Positions 8,745-17,457 of a stretch of 64,000 nt of DNA are shown here, in pieces. The stretch covers positions 1 through 64,000 of the forward strand of contig NZ_JAAZQL010000012.1 in the NCBI RefSeq assembly GCF_012275515.1, read 5' to 3'. The position numbers were made by a program, and so were the translations under genes. The stretch is from Novosphingobium sp. SG707. Its GTDB lineage: Bacteria > Pseudomonadota > Alphaproteobacteria > Sphingomonadales > Sphingomonadaceae. Numbering within the stretch: position 1 is the stretch's first letter; the number at the start of each line of letters is the position of its first letter. The notes under the pieces were generated by a model that worked only from the letters and a program-made list of their open reading frames with translations, did not search any database and had not been told where the DNA came from.

Positions 8745-9235
8745 CGCTTAACCTTTGCTTGCTGGGCTTAGGACACTTCTGCGCGAATTGGTTGGAGATA
8801 GTCTTAACGAAGGGATTGGGTATTCCTTCGGGCAAAGATCGGAGATGGATGCTTTGATTTTGGCCCGCTTCTCTGCGATCGGACGGTATGGAGTTTGAGG
8901 GAAGCGGAGGCGGATTTGCGCCGCATTATGGGGCAATTCCGATCGCAATTTTTTCAGGCTATTGTATTAATTTGTAAATTTCCGGTCTGTCGAATATCGT
9001 CACGGTGTGAGGGTGGCCAACACGCTCTCATTTCTAATAGGACGGAGCCTCCACGCCATTCGGTATGGGCGCAATATATGCTTAACAGATGTCTTCCCAA
9101 ATCCAGTTAATGAAATTCCATAAATGGAAAGCGTCACAAGGATTTTACGCTGAAATGGACATGCTTTCTTTGTCGCATCGCCAGCTTGCGCGCTTGTTCA
9201 AGCCGTTCACGTCCTATCGAACAGTCTGAACAATT
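8745..9235. other. Intergenic region left of the IS element
   Basis: About 490 bp with no supported gene in either strand; frames are short and lack ribosome sites. The right end carries an imperfect inverted arrangement of GTTC-N5-GTTC (9196-9208) and GAAC-N5-GAAC (9219-9231). The GTCTGAACAATT half of the interrupted palindrome also lies here and is completed on the other side of the IS. Confidence 0.5.
9227..9235. repeat. Left copy of IS target-site duplication
   Basis: TGAACAATT directly abuts the left inverted repeat and is repeated exactly at 10606-10614. Nine bases is within the 8-9 bp duplication usual for IS256-type elements. Confidence 0.9.
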
Positions 9236-10605
9236 GATCGTGTCCCCCGGCGTGGTGTAACTGGGGTCGATCCCCGCGTCATCCGGCGTCAGCCAGGGCC
9301 GGTCATGTTCCGGGAACGGCCGAGAGCATGACGATGGGATTGTCGCTCACCGGCGCCATAGTTTCAAGAGACATGTAGCGCCCGCGCTGAACGGCCCACT
9401 CGTCTGACTGCTCCATGAGGATTGCCCCGATCAGCCGGGTGATGGCAGCCTCGTTCGGGAAGATGCCAACGACCTCTGTCCTGCGCTTGATCTCGCCATT
9501 GAGGCGCTCGATGGGATTCGTGCTGTGCAGCTTGGCGCGATGCTCCTTGGGAAAGGTCATGTAGGCCAGCACATCAGGCTCGGCTTCATCCATCAAGGTC
9601 GCCAGTTTCGGGAGCTTTGGGCGCATCTGGTCGGCGACGGAGCGCCATTGCTGGCTGGCGGCCTCGGGCGTGTCCTGGGCGAAGGCCGTGCCGATGAAGG
9701 CCGAGACGACGCGCCTGCCGCTTTTGCCAGCGTGCGCAAGGGCGTTGCGCATGAAGTGTACCCGGCAGCGCTGCCAACTGGCGCACAGCAACTTCGAAAC
9801 CGCCGCCTTGATCCCTTCGTGCGCGTCGGAGATGACCAGCTTGACCCCGCGCAGGCCCCGGCATGCCAGCTTGCGCAGGAAGGCTGTCCAGAAGGGTTCG
9901 GCCTCGGAAGCGCCGATGTCCATGCCCAGCACCTCGCGGCGCCCGTCGCTGTTGACGCCCACCGCGATGATGACGGCGACCGAGACGATGCGACCGTTTT
10001 GACGCACTTTCACATAGGTCGCGTCGATCCACAGGTACGGCCAGTCGCCCTCGATCGGGCGATCCAGAAAGGCGTGGATGCGCTCGTCGATGTCCTCGCA
10101 CAGGCGGCTCACCTGGCTCTTCGAGATGCCGTCCATCCCCAACGCCTTGACCAGCTCATCGACCGAGCGCGTTGATATGCCATGGATATAGGCCTCCTGG
10201 ATCACCGCCGTCAGCGCCTTCTCCGCCATCCGGCGTGGCTCCAGAAAGCCGGGAAAGTAGCTGCCCTTGCGCAATTTCGGGATGCGCAGTTCGACCGTCC
10301 CGGCGCGGGTCTGCCAGTCGCGCTCGCGATAGCCGTTGCGCTGGACGAGGCGCGTGGCGGATTTCTCGCCATGGTCAGCTCCGGTCAGATTGCCGACCTC
10401 TATCTCCATCAGCCGCTCGGCGGCAAAGGAAATCATGTCGCGCAAAATATCCGCGTCCGGGGCCTTTTCCACCAGCGCGCGCAGGTGCATCATGGGATCG
10501 GTCATCGTGGTCCTTCCGAATGGTTTGAGCTTCGCAACCCAAGCCTATCCGAAAATCACGGTGACCACCTCAAACCCCAGTTACACCACGCCGGGGGACA
10601 CGATC
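9236..10605 (-). mobile_element. IS256-family insertion sequence, intact
   Basis: The element is 1370 bp. Its ends are perfect 32-bp inverted repeats (9236-9267 and 10574-10605; outermost bases GATCGTGTCCCC). The 9-bp direct repeat TGAACAATT lies on both sides (9227-9235 and 10606-10614) as a target-site duplication. One full-length transposase gene lies inside. Identical ends and intact coding sequence indicate a recent insertion, and the element is probably still mobile. It sits between the phosphatase/small-ORF end and the C5-epimerase gene. The duplicated 9-mer was the centre of a perfect palindrome before insertion. Confidence 0.95.
9303..10505 (-). CDS. IS256-family (Mutator-type) transposase
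   Basis: 400 residues, the usual length for this family. The DDE acidic residues appear in LWIDATYVKVR (about 163-173), VISDAHEGIKAA (about 225-236) and the conserved NPIERLNGEIKRR stretch (about 333-345). The WQRCRVHFMRNAL block (about 244-256) is a hallmark of the family. The enzyme cuts and joins the 32-bp terminal repeats. No frameshift or stop is seen, so it should be active. The gene fills most of the element, leaving about 67 bp on the left and 100 bp on the right for ends and promoter. Confidence 0.97.
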   Translation of the reverse strand: MTDPMMHLRALVEKAPDADILRDMISFAAERLMEIEVGNLTGADHGEKSATRLVQRNGYRERDWQTRAGTVELRIPKLRKGSYFPGFLEPRRMAEKALTAVIQEAYIHGISTRSVDELVKALGMDGISKSQVSRLCEDIDERIHAFLDRPIEGDWPYLWIDATYVKVRQNGRIVSVAVIIAVGVNSDGRREVLGMDIGASEAEPFWTAFLRKLACRGLRGVKLVISDAHEGIKAAVSKLLCASWQRCRVHFMRNALAHAGKSGRRVVSAFIGTAFAQDTPEAASQQWRSVADQMRPKLPKLATLMDEAEPDVLAYMTFPKEHRAKLHSTNPIERLNGEIKRRTEVVGIFPNEAAITRLIGAILMEQSDEWAVQRGRYMSLETMAPVSDNPIVMLSAVPGT

Positions 10606-10614
10606 TGAACAATT
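10606..10614. repeat. Right copy of IS target-site duplication
   Basis: TGAACAATT directly follows the right inverted repeat. Removing the IS and one copy restores GTCTGAACAATTCAGAC, a perfect 7-3-7 palindrome. Confidence 0.9.
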
Positions 10615-10648
10615 CAGACCTGTCCTATACCGCCTATCCGCAGTGCGC

Positions 10649-10682
10649 GCGCCGCCACGCTGTGTTCAGGTCGTGGCGGCGC
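10649..10682. terminator. Strong hairpin downstream of the C5-epimerase gene
   Basis: Perfect 11-bp arms GCGCCGCCACG (10649-10659) and CGTGGCGGCGC (10672-10682) enclose a 12-nt loop. It lies 57 bp beyond the minus-strand stop at 10739. There is no T-run on either side, so if it terminates transcription it does so without a classic U tract. Confidence 0.45.
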
Positions 10683-10738
10683 AGGAATAATTCTATCCTT
10701 ATAGACTGCTGGACATCGGAATGGCGTCTAGCGGTTCG

Positions 10739-11692
10739 TCATTCCATCTCGCCCACTTGCGGTTGGGCCAGTTTCTGACAGATCTTGACGACAATTGCCC
10801 TTGCGCGATTGATCCGCTTCTTGCTGTAGGCTTCAAACCGGTCGGCCGTCCGATTGAAATTATCGGCCTGTGCGGGAAACAGCATCGCCAGAGCGCGCAG
10901 CTGGGCCACGTGCAAATCGTGATAAAACGGGCTGGTGATATTCTTGCCTATATCATAGGTCGACCAATATCCCGTGTCGTAAAGGGGAAGGGCTTTGGAA
11001 ACGCTCCCGGCGAGATCCTTGGCCTTGGCCTGAATGCCTTCGTCGCCGGAAATAATACCCAGATCATAGATGCCGACGAGCGAAAAGATCCACCCATTGA
11101 GAACGCTGGGAAAGCTGTCACCCGGATATTCTTCCAAGGCGACAATATCGCCAAATTGCCTTGTCAGCCCTTCGCGGCCGGAGTTCAGCAGGAAATCATA
11201 CGCGCGCTTTGCGGTGGCCAGCCACGGGCCATCCGGATCGATCAGGGCGGCGCGGGCCAGCACCGACAGGCCTTCGCCCTGGGCCATGGCGGAGTAATAG
11301 GAAATGGTCGGGCGTTGCAAATCGCGCCAGCATTCCCACCCTCCTTTCTCGTCCATATTCTCATGAGCCCAGCGCGCGGCTGCCATCAGCCGGTCGCGGC
11401 CATCGCTGATTTCTCCCAAGAGGACGCTGTCCCAATTGCCCAAGGCCCATTGAAAAATCACGATCGGCATTTCATAGGCCGGGTTTGTATCGGTCTTGAC
11501 CGTGGGCACACCGTGGCGCCCCGTGTTGCCGGTCCAGCGCGCTTTGCCGGTCAGGTCATTGTAATAGCCTTCCAGCTTGCCCGGGGCAAAGGCCCGGCCG
11601 ATCCCCTGCGGCACGTGTTGATAGCTGTTGCCCATCGCATAGCGTGACCACTTTTTCAGGCGCATGGCGTAACGGCGCAGTTTCAAAAGCAA
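10739..11692 (-). CDS. D-glucuronyl C5-epimerase family protein
   Basis: 317 residues matching the C-terminal catalytic domain (C5-epim_C family) of heparosan/heparan glucuronyl C5-epimerases. It has NPAYEMPIVIFQWALGNWD (about 69-87) and the signature SYYSAMAQGEGLSVLARA (about 131-148), with a helical (alpha/alpha) pattern. The family inverts C5 of D-glucuronate in a polymer to L-iduronate. No signal peptide is evident, which leaves the cellular site open; a cytosolic or lipid-linked substrate is possible. The acyltransferase gene ends 15 bp upstream and the two genes probably share a transcript. Its presence suggests that the EPS contains uronic acid. Exact substrate is inferred, not seen. 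Confidence 0.8.
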   Translation of the reverse strand: MLLKLRRYAMRLKKWSRYAMGNSYQHVPQGIGRAFAPGKLEGYYNDLTGKARWTGNTGRHGVPTVKTDTNPAYEMPIVIFQWALGNWDSVLLGEISDGRDRLMAAARWAHENMDEKGGWECWRDLQRPTISYYSAMAQGEGLSVLARAALIDPDGPWLATAKRAYDFLLNSGREGLTRQFGDIVALEEYPGDSFPSVLNGWIFSLVGIYDLGIISGDEGIQAKAKDLAGSVSKALPLYDTGYWSTYDIGKNITSPFYHDLHVAQLRALAMLFPAQADNFNRTADRFEAYSKKRINRARAIVVKICQKLAQPQVGEME

Positions 11693-11707
11693 GATGAAGC
11701 TCCTGAT

Positions 11708-12781
11708 TTAGAGGTGACTGTGGTTGAGGGGAAACAGGCGCTGCAATTGCTTTTTCCGGCGCTCGCCCAGTTCGGCCAGAGCGAAGGCGGCAACAAGTAC
11801 AAGCACCATATCGAGAACGGCCAGCACCGGCTGATGCATAATGGCCGGAAACAGGGCCAGGCTGAGCATCATCAGCGGAAAATGGACCAGATAGAGTGTG
11901 AAGCTGCCCCCGGCTATCCAGCGGATGGCTCTTGTCAGCCATTCGGGCCAGAACTTGCGTTCTCCGGCGAAGGCGTGGAAACCAATGATGTTCATCGCAA
12001 TGGCAATGCCGATCAGATGGAAATGTACCCATGATCGCGCAAAAGGCATGAGGCCATTGGCATAGAATATGTTGTCCACCTTGCGCAGCAGAACAAATCG
12101 AACGGCGCAATAAAGGATCAGACTGGCCGCAATCAGGGCGCCGCCGAAACGGCGTCGCGCGGCGGCGCCCGTCCGCTCGCGCTGTTTGATATAGGAATAG
12201 GTGCCGACACCAAGGAGCCATAGGGGCGCATAGGCAACAACCCGAGGCCCAATGGCCACGCAGGCCAACGCCAAGCCGATCCGCCGAGGCCACCCTTTCA
12301 GAAACACGGCCAAGCCAAACAGAAAGTAGTAGGGAACCTCGTAACCGAGCGACCAGAAAGCCTGATTGGACCCGATCCAGCGATTGTTCCACCAAACCTG
12401 ATTGGTGAATGTGAAGTAGGTGAAGTAATCGACAAAGTTTGCCGATGTCTTGAAATCCTCAAGCCGGGTGTAAAGTTCGGGTGCGGTGCCATATCCGATG
12501 GAATCGCAGGCGATGCCGACCAGCAAGGCCAGAAGCGTGACCGAATACATGCGCAGAGCACGCGCACGGGCATAGGTTTGCCAATGCACTTCCTTGCCAT
12601 CGGTCACAAAAGCAATCACGAAACCTGAAAGAACAAAAAACACTGCCACACATTGTGAAGCCTGGGCCCCGATCAGAACGGGCATACCCGGCAACATCCA
12701 GCCACGCGCATGACCAAGAAAAACTCCCATGGCGGCAATGGTTCGAAGAAAATCGATATAGACCGAGAGATTCTTGTTCAT
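11708..12781 (-). CDS. Acyltransferase 3 (OafA/YrhL) family membrane protein
   Basis: 357 residues with about ten membrane helices. The opening VYIDFLRTIAAMGVFLGHARGW (about 6-27) carries the conserved Arg and His of the family, and SGFVIAF follows at about 52. There is no C-terminal SGNH domain, unlike the second acyltransferase at 29494. The family transfers acetyl or other acyl groups across the inner membrane onto sugar hydroxyls. With the adjacent C5-epimerase gene it forms a polymer-tailoring pair. Start ATG at 12781 is supported by the immediate family motif. Confidence 0.88.
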   Translation of the reverse strand: MNKNLSVYIDFLRTIAAMGVFLGHARGWMLPGMPVLIGAQASQCVAVFFVLSGFVIAFVTDGKEVHWQTYARARALRMYSVTLLALLVGIACDSIGYGTAPELYTRLEDFKTSANFVDYFTYFTFTNQVWWNNRWIGSNQAFWSLGYEVPYYFLFGLAVFLKGWPRRIGLALACVAIGPRVVAYAPLWLLGVGTYSYIKQRERTGAAARRRFGGALIAASLILYCAVRFVLLRKVDNIFYANGLMPFARSWVHFHLIGIAIAMNIIGFHAFAGERKFWPEWLTRAIRWIAGGSFTLYLVHFPLMMLSLALFPAIMHQPVLAVLDMVLVLVAAFALAELGERRKKQLQRLFPLNHSHL

Positions 12782-13518
12782 GTAAATTCCCAGTGAAACT
12801 TCGGGATGCCGGGTGGAATAGCAAAAGCGCCCTGTGGCCGTCCGACCGGGTGAAGGTTTTCCGATTGTGGCGGCGTGTTCTTCCCCCCCCCTTTAGCTTG
12901 CGTGGCCGGAAAACCGGAACGCTGATGGATCGATATCTGATCTAGAAATGCGTTGGCGCCGGGCGTGAAAGGCCTGTTGTCGAGCGGCTGTGCTGCATCG
13001 CAGCATGGGCTGCTTGTGTTGAAACCTTGGCAGAAGCGTGTCCCAGCGGCGTGGGCTGCGCGCCCTCGGCCCGGCTCTGCGCTATGCGGCATAATTCCGC
13101 CCCCTTGTCGCGATGTTCTTGAATTCATTTCGGCTGCTTATGTCTTGGGATGAATTTTCCGGTCCATATGGCGCAATTGCCCTCCAATTCCCTGCGTCTC
13201 GGACAGTCCCCGATGGAACGCCGGATGCACCAATTTAGCCCAAATCGGATAAGATAGGTCGGTGGGGGGTATTCTTAAATTGAATGGGTGGGGGTATTAC
13301 CTTGCACCAATCAAGGGCCTCTTTTGCATTGCAGCGACATATCGGGTCGACATTCGGAAGCTCACTGCATTCAAGGTTCTTGCAGAATAGCCGAGTGGCC
13401 ATGGCGGGGCATGCATATCCGAGAACTGCCCTTCGGATATGCAGGGGTGCCGGCGGTTTGTTGGGCTGTTCCAGGCGTCGAAAAGACTCGCTTCGGGATA
13501 AAAATTAAGGTGGAACCA
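12782..13518. other. Divergent intergenic region with a C9 tract
   Basis: About 740 bp between the divergent acyltransferase and polymerase/ligase genes, with no supported gene. Long open frames on both strands reflect GC bias and have no family features. A homopolymer of nine C residues lies at 12883-12891, about 100 bp upstream of the acyltransferase start. AT-rich patches at 13250-13300 may hold the plus-strand promoter. Confidence 0.5.
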
Positions 13519-14943
13519 ATGGCTTTGCAGAATTCCCGGCGAACCGCTGATGCCCTACCATTGCCATCGGGTTTGGGGCCCGCCGCGCGCGGCCGGATGC
13601 GTTCAAAACCCTTTGCGCCCGAATCCCTCTTCGGAATCTTCATCGGCCTGATGCTTGTGGGCAGCCTTGTTGTGCAGACCATGGGAATTCAGGAAACATT
13701 GTCCGGGGCCATCTGGCGCCTCGGCATTGTCCTGCTGATGATCGCCTGTATGGCCATGTCCCCCAATCGGCAGGACATGGTTCGTTTTACCGTGATCTTT
13801 TCACCATGGCTTGCCGTGACCGCGATCAGCCTGCTGGCGCACCGCGACCTCGCCTCTCTTGCGGACCTGTTCAAGCAGGCTTTCATCGTCGGCCTTGGCG
13901 CTCTGGTTTTCGGCAGTTCGTACAATCATCCCATCCGCCGCATGTGCTTCTGGACGCTGATAACCTGCGCCATGCTGGCATTGGCGGCCTCGTTGGTTGA
14001 AACGCTGCCGGTTCTTTCCCATGGCTGGTCTTTCAAGGCTGCGCGCGAATTGAAGGCGCAGAGCTATCAGGCCGGTTTTGGCTCGAATGCGATTTGCTTC
14101 GCAGGTCTTGTTGCGGTGCTGGGATGCTTTCGGGACGAACTGATGAACCGCCGTGTCCTGATCGCAACGGCGGTCCTGCTGGCCATCAGTTCGTTCTTCC
14201 TCACGGCCCGCGCGCCCGTGGCGGCCTTGATCCTCGCGGCGGGCGGCGCATGGGCGCTGGCCACCTGGCGGCCCAGGGAATTGTTTGACCGTTCTTTGCT
14301 GCGCACATGGATGTTTGCGGCGGGGTCGTGGGCCTTGGTGCTGGCGGTATTCCTCTCGCAAATCCAGAACATTGCCCATTCAAAGGCTGCCGAGGCACTG
14401 GCCGGGCGCGCAGCCCTCTGGCAGATCGCTATGGCCAGCTTCTGGCAAAACCCCCTGTTTGGCACCGGCGTCCGCACCTATACGGATGTAATTCGTTCGA
14501 ATCTGTCGCAGGCGCATATGACCATCTATTGGGAGCGCACGGCGTTGTATTCGCTTCAGGGCGGCGGGGTCCATAACACCTGGCTCAATATCTTGACCGA
14601 GCGCGGCGCGGTGGGCTTTCTGGGGCTGTTTCTTTCCTATACCCTGCTGTTTGCCGCCGCGATCTATGCCGGTGGCAAGGTGCCGTTTCAGCGCCGCCTG
14701 ATTGTTCTGATCGCATTGCTCTTCATGCTGCTGCGCGGGATGTTCGAAATCTCGGGCCTGTTCTCTTATGCCGAAGGCGCGCTGGACGCGGTGGTGATGA
14801 TCACGGTGGCGCTGAGCCTTCCGCGCCTTGACGAAGCCATCCCGCTCAAGACCGGCCCAGCCGCCAACCGCCGTTCCCGCAGCGGGCAAGGGGCTGGGGA
14901 CCGCAGCCGGCCGTCGGGCGCGCGCAAGGTTGGCGCTCCATGA
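13519..14943 (+). CDS. O-antigen ligase/polymerase (Wzy_C) family membrane protein
   Basis: 474 residues from the ATG at 13519, which has AAGGTGG about six bases upstream. An upstream extension would give an unlikely Cys/Trp-rich leader. About ten to twelve hydrophobic segments are present. The diagnostic loop ALAGRAALWQIAMASFWQNP...FGTGVRTY (about 292-330) is followed by HNTWLNILTERGAVGFLGL (about 352-370), which is the classic Wzy_C signature. It should join EPS repeats or ligate chains at the periplasmic face. Its last four bases overlap the flippase start, so Wzy and Wzx functions are coupled. Confidence 0.88.
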   Translation: MALQNSRRTADALPLPSGLGPAARGRMRSKPFAPESLFGIFIGLMLVGSLVVQTMGIQETLSGAIWRLGIVLLMIACMAMSPNRQDMVRFTVIFSPWLAVTAISLLAHRDLASLADLFKQAFIVGLGALVFGSSYNHPIRRMCFWTLITCAMLALAASLVETLPVLSHGWSFKAARELKAQSYQAGFGSNAICFAGLVAVLGCFRDELMNRRVLIATAVLLAISSFFLTARAPVAALILAAGGAWALATWRPRELFDRSLLRTWMFAAGSWALVLAVFLSQIQNIAHSKAAEALAGRAALWQIAMASFWQNPLFGTGVRTYTDVIRSNLSQAHMTIYWERTALYSLQGGGVHNTWLNILTERGAVGFLGLFLSYTLLFAAAIYAGGKVPFQRRLIVLIALLFMLLRGMFEISGLFSYAEGALDAVVMITVALSLPRLDEAIPLKTGPAANRRSRSGQGAGDRSRPSGARKVGAP

Positions 14944-16211
14944 GTTCTGGCCGAAAGCGTGGTCATATTGCGGGTGTTTTCGGTTTTACGATCGTTTCGC
15001 GGGGCATCGGTTTCCTGCGTGAACTGATCATTGCCGTGGGCTTCGGCTTTTCCCGCATCACGGACGCCTTTTATCAGTTGGCAGCCACGCCCACCTATCT
15101 GATGACTTTCATCACCGGGCCCTTTGCCACGTCCTATATTGCGTGGGTCAACGGCAAGGATGCCCCTGATGAGCGCCTTTGCCGCGCGCTCACTCTGAAG
15201 TTCCTGCTTGCCTGCGCCGGTATTCTTGCCGCGTGCATGTTCGCGGTGACGCTGGCGATGGGATACAGCAATGCCTCCAGTGGCATTTCAGCATTCTCGC
15301 TCGCGCTGATGTCCATGTCCTGCGTGATGGTTGCCCTGTTTTGTTTCTGCTCTACCGTTTCCAATGCAAAGGGGCGTTTCATCCGGGCGCAATCCATATT
15401 GTTTGCCAACAATCTGGGGTTTGTCGCGCTGCTCGGAGTTGCTGCCCTGCTGTTCCGGCACTCGGCGGGGATCGCGCTGACATCGGCTTTCTCGACCGCC
15501 GCGCTGATCGCGGCATTATATGGCCTGCGCGCCCTTCGTCATGACAGTCAGGGCCATGCCGCGGCGCCCATCCCGGACCAAGCGACCAAGGCGGATCTGA
15601 TGCTTTCGGTGCGCAAGCGTTTCCTGCCCATGCTGGCCTATGCCAGTATCGAGACATTGGGTTTCCTGGCCACGCAGGCGGTGGTTCTGTTTCTTGCCTC
15701 GTCATCGGGCGTCGGGGTCGCCTCGGCCGGTTCCCTTGCGCAGAGGATCGCGCTGACCGCCAATGGCTTGGTCGTAAATCCCATGTCCAATGTCGTCATG
15801 GTGCGGATGACCAAAATCCCCGAGGGTGAACAGCGCGCCTATCTGGTGAAGGTAGCCTCGCTCACGATGATGGGATTGGGCGGCGTGGCCCTTTCGCTGT
15901 CGCTCTTTTCCCGTTTCATCGCGGGGTTGACCCATTCATCAAACGGCCTGCTGCTGGCGGGCCTTATTCCCAGCTACTCGCTTTGGCTGGTGGCGCAGGG
16001 CACGAATATGATGCTCAGCCGACTCAGTTTTGCGCGCGGCGCGGTCCGTATCTACACCGTGATTACGGTCACCGGCTATTTCCTCGCCAATGGCGCACGC
16101 TATTACGTCTGGAGCCGTTGGGGTTTCGGACCCGCGATCGCCGTCGGTTCGGCAACGGAATTGGCCGCTTCTTTGATCATACTCGCCACCCTGGCTTTGC
16201 GCAGGGCCTGA
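14940..16211 (+). CDS. Lipid-linked oligosaccharide flippase, MurJ/MVF-like (MOP superfamily)
   Basis: 423 residues with about 12 predicted helices. The opening GVFGFTIVSRGIGFLRELIIA (about 12-32) matches the first helix region of MurJ-type flippases, with the conserved Arg in SRxxGFxRE. The protein is shorter than true MurJ (about 510) and sits in an EPS locus. It is therefore more likely a Wzx-equivalent that flips undecaprenyl-linked repeat units. The start ATG overlaps the preceding stop (ATGA). A second, different flippase is encoded at 38187. Confidence 0.85.
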   Translation: MSSGRKRGHIAGVFGFTIVSRGIGFLRELIIAVGFGFSRITDAFYQLAATPTYLMTFITGPFATSYIAWVNGKDAPDERLCRALTLKFLLACAGILAACMFAVTLAMGYSNASSGISAFSLALMSMSCVMVALFCFCSTVSNAKGRFIRAQSILFANNLGFVALLGVAALLFRHSAGIALTSAFSTAALIAALYGLRALRHDSQGHAAAPIPDQATKADLMLSVRKRFLPMLAYASIETLGFLATQAVVLFLASSSGVGVASAGSLAQRIALTANGLVVNPMSNVVMVRMTKIPEGEQRAYLVKVASLTMMGLGGVALSLSLFSRFIAGLTHSSNGLLLAGLIPSYSLWLVAQGTNMMLSRLSFARGAVRIYTVITVTGYFLANGARYYVWSRWGFGPAIAVGSATELAASLIILATLALRRA

Positions 16212-16284
16212 GCGGCTTTGCCATGACGCTGACGTTCAAAGGTTAAGCGGGATTTTCGCAATCCCATACAGGAGATCAAGCGCA

Positions 16285-17457
16285 GTGCCTAAGCCATTCC
16301 CTTTGCTGGTTGCCACGGAGGTTCCGGGCTCTGGGCTGGGCCGCTTTTCGGTTGAATTGGCCAATGCCCTTGAACAAGCCGGGCTTTGCGTGACCTTTGT
16401 GACGCCGCCCCAGCAATATGGCATTGCCGTGTCGGAAACGGTTGGGCTGGCCTTGCCCACCGGCTCCCGGCGCAGCGACAAGATTGCGGCGCTCTGTCGG
16501 TCCTCTTTGAGGATCGGGCAGGAGGTGTTGAAACGGGCGGGCAAACGCCAGCCTTTTCTCCTCATCCATTTGACGCCCACATTGCCGGTCAGCCTGGCTC
16601 CCCTGATCGCGGCCAAATTGAAAGGCGCCAGGGCGATCCTCAATCTCCATGATTTCTATCCGCACACGATGCGTTTCCCGGCTCGTCTGCACTGGCTCGA
16701 ACGCTATATCTATCGCTGGGCCTATCGCCGCTTTGATCTGGTCGTCACCAACAATGCCGAGCAGACACGCCGCCTGATCGAGGAGGCCGGTGTGCCTGAA
16801 AAGCGGATTGTCACGCTTTTCCACGGCCCCTTCGCGGTCGAGCATTTGCGGGCGCCGGATGGACCGGAGCGCTCGCTGCGTCTTTTGGTGTTCGGGTCGA
16901 TCCGGCCTAACAAGCAGGTGCTGGAATCGATTCGGGCCGTGCGCAAATTGCGCGAACAAGGCTTGGATGTGGAATTGCGCATCGCCGGTGCGCCCCGACG
17001 CGAAGATGCGGCCTATGCGCAGGCGTGCCTTGCCGAAATTCCCGACGACCAGCACGGATTCGACGTCCAGGCGCGCTTTATCGCCGATGAGGATTTGCCT
17101 ATAATCCTTTCGCAGGTGGATGCCATGCTGTGCCCTTATGTCGGCTTTGATTCGCAAAGCGGGGTGGCGGTAACGGCGGTTTCCAACGGCATTCCCCTGA
17201 TCCGCACGCCCAATGTGGGCGTGCCCAATGTGGATATGGGCGACGCGCCATGGCCCGATGTGGCGCCTGTTGCCGATGCGGAGGCGATCGCCCAGGCCAT
17301 CACGGCATTTGCGGCCATCCCCCGCGCCGGGCGTCAGGCGCAGGCCGCCGTTTTGAAGGAACGTTTTCTGGATGTGGCCGGATGGGGGCGTCTGGCTCAG
17401 CTCTATGTTTCGGCCATGCAGCGTGCCGGTGTTCAAGGAGACAGTTCATGTCAGTGA
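16285..17457 (+). CDS. Family 4 glycosyltransferase
   Basis: 390 residues from a GTG at 16285 preceded by AGGAG about ten bases upstream. The N-terminal GT-B domain holds SGLGRFSVELANALEQAG (about 13-30), the acceptor-side glycine/arginine region. The C-terminal domain carries LLVFGSIRPNKQVLESI (about 202-218) and the late FDSQSGVAVTAVSNGIPLI segment (about 288-306), in place of the strict EX7E motif. Cytoplasmic EPS assembly enzyme; donor unknown. It follows the flippase by 73 bp and overlaps the GH16 gene by ten bases. Confidence 0.88.
   Translation: MPKPFPLLVATEVPGSGLGRFSVELANALEQAGLCVTFVTPPQQYGIAVSETVGLALPTGSRRSDKIAALCRSSLRIGQEVLKRAGKRQPFLLIHLTPTLPVSLAPLIAAKLKGARAILNLHDFYPHTMRFPARLHWLERYIYRWAYRRFDLVVTNNAEQTRRLIEEAGVPEKRIVTLFHGPFAVEHLRAPDGPERSLRLLVFGSIRPNKQVLESIRAVRKLREQGLDVELRIAGAPRREDAAYAQACLAEIPDDQHGFDVQARFIADEDLPIILSQVDAMLCPYVGFDSQSGVAVTAVSNGIPLIRTPNVGVPNVDMGDAPWPDVAPVADAEAIAQAITAFAAIPRAGRQAQAAVLKERFLDVAGWGRLAQLYVSAMQRAGVQGDSSCQ

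Noticed and set aside
9166..9230. Short frame MDMLSLSHRQLARLFKPF... as a remnant of an interrupted gene
   Set aside because: Only about 22 residues, it stops at the IS border within the target repeat and has no upstream support.
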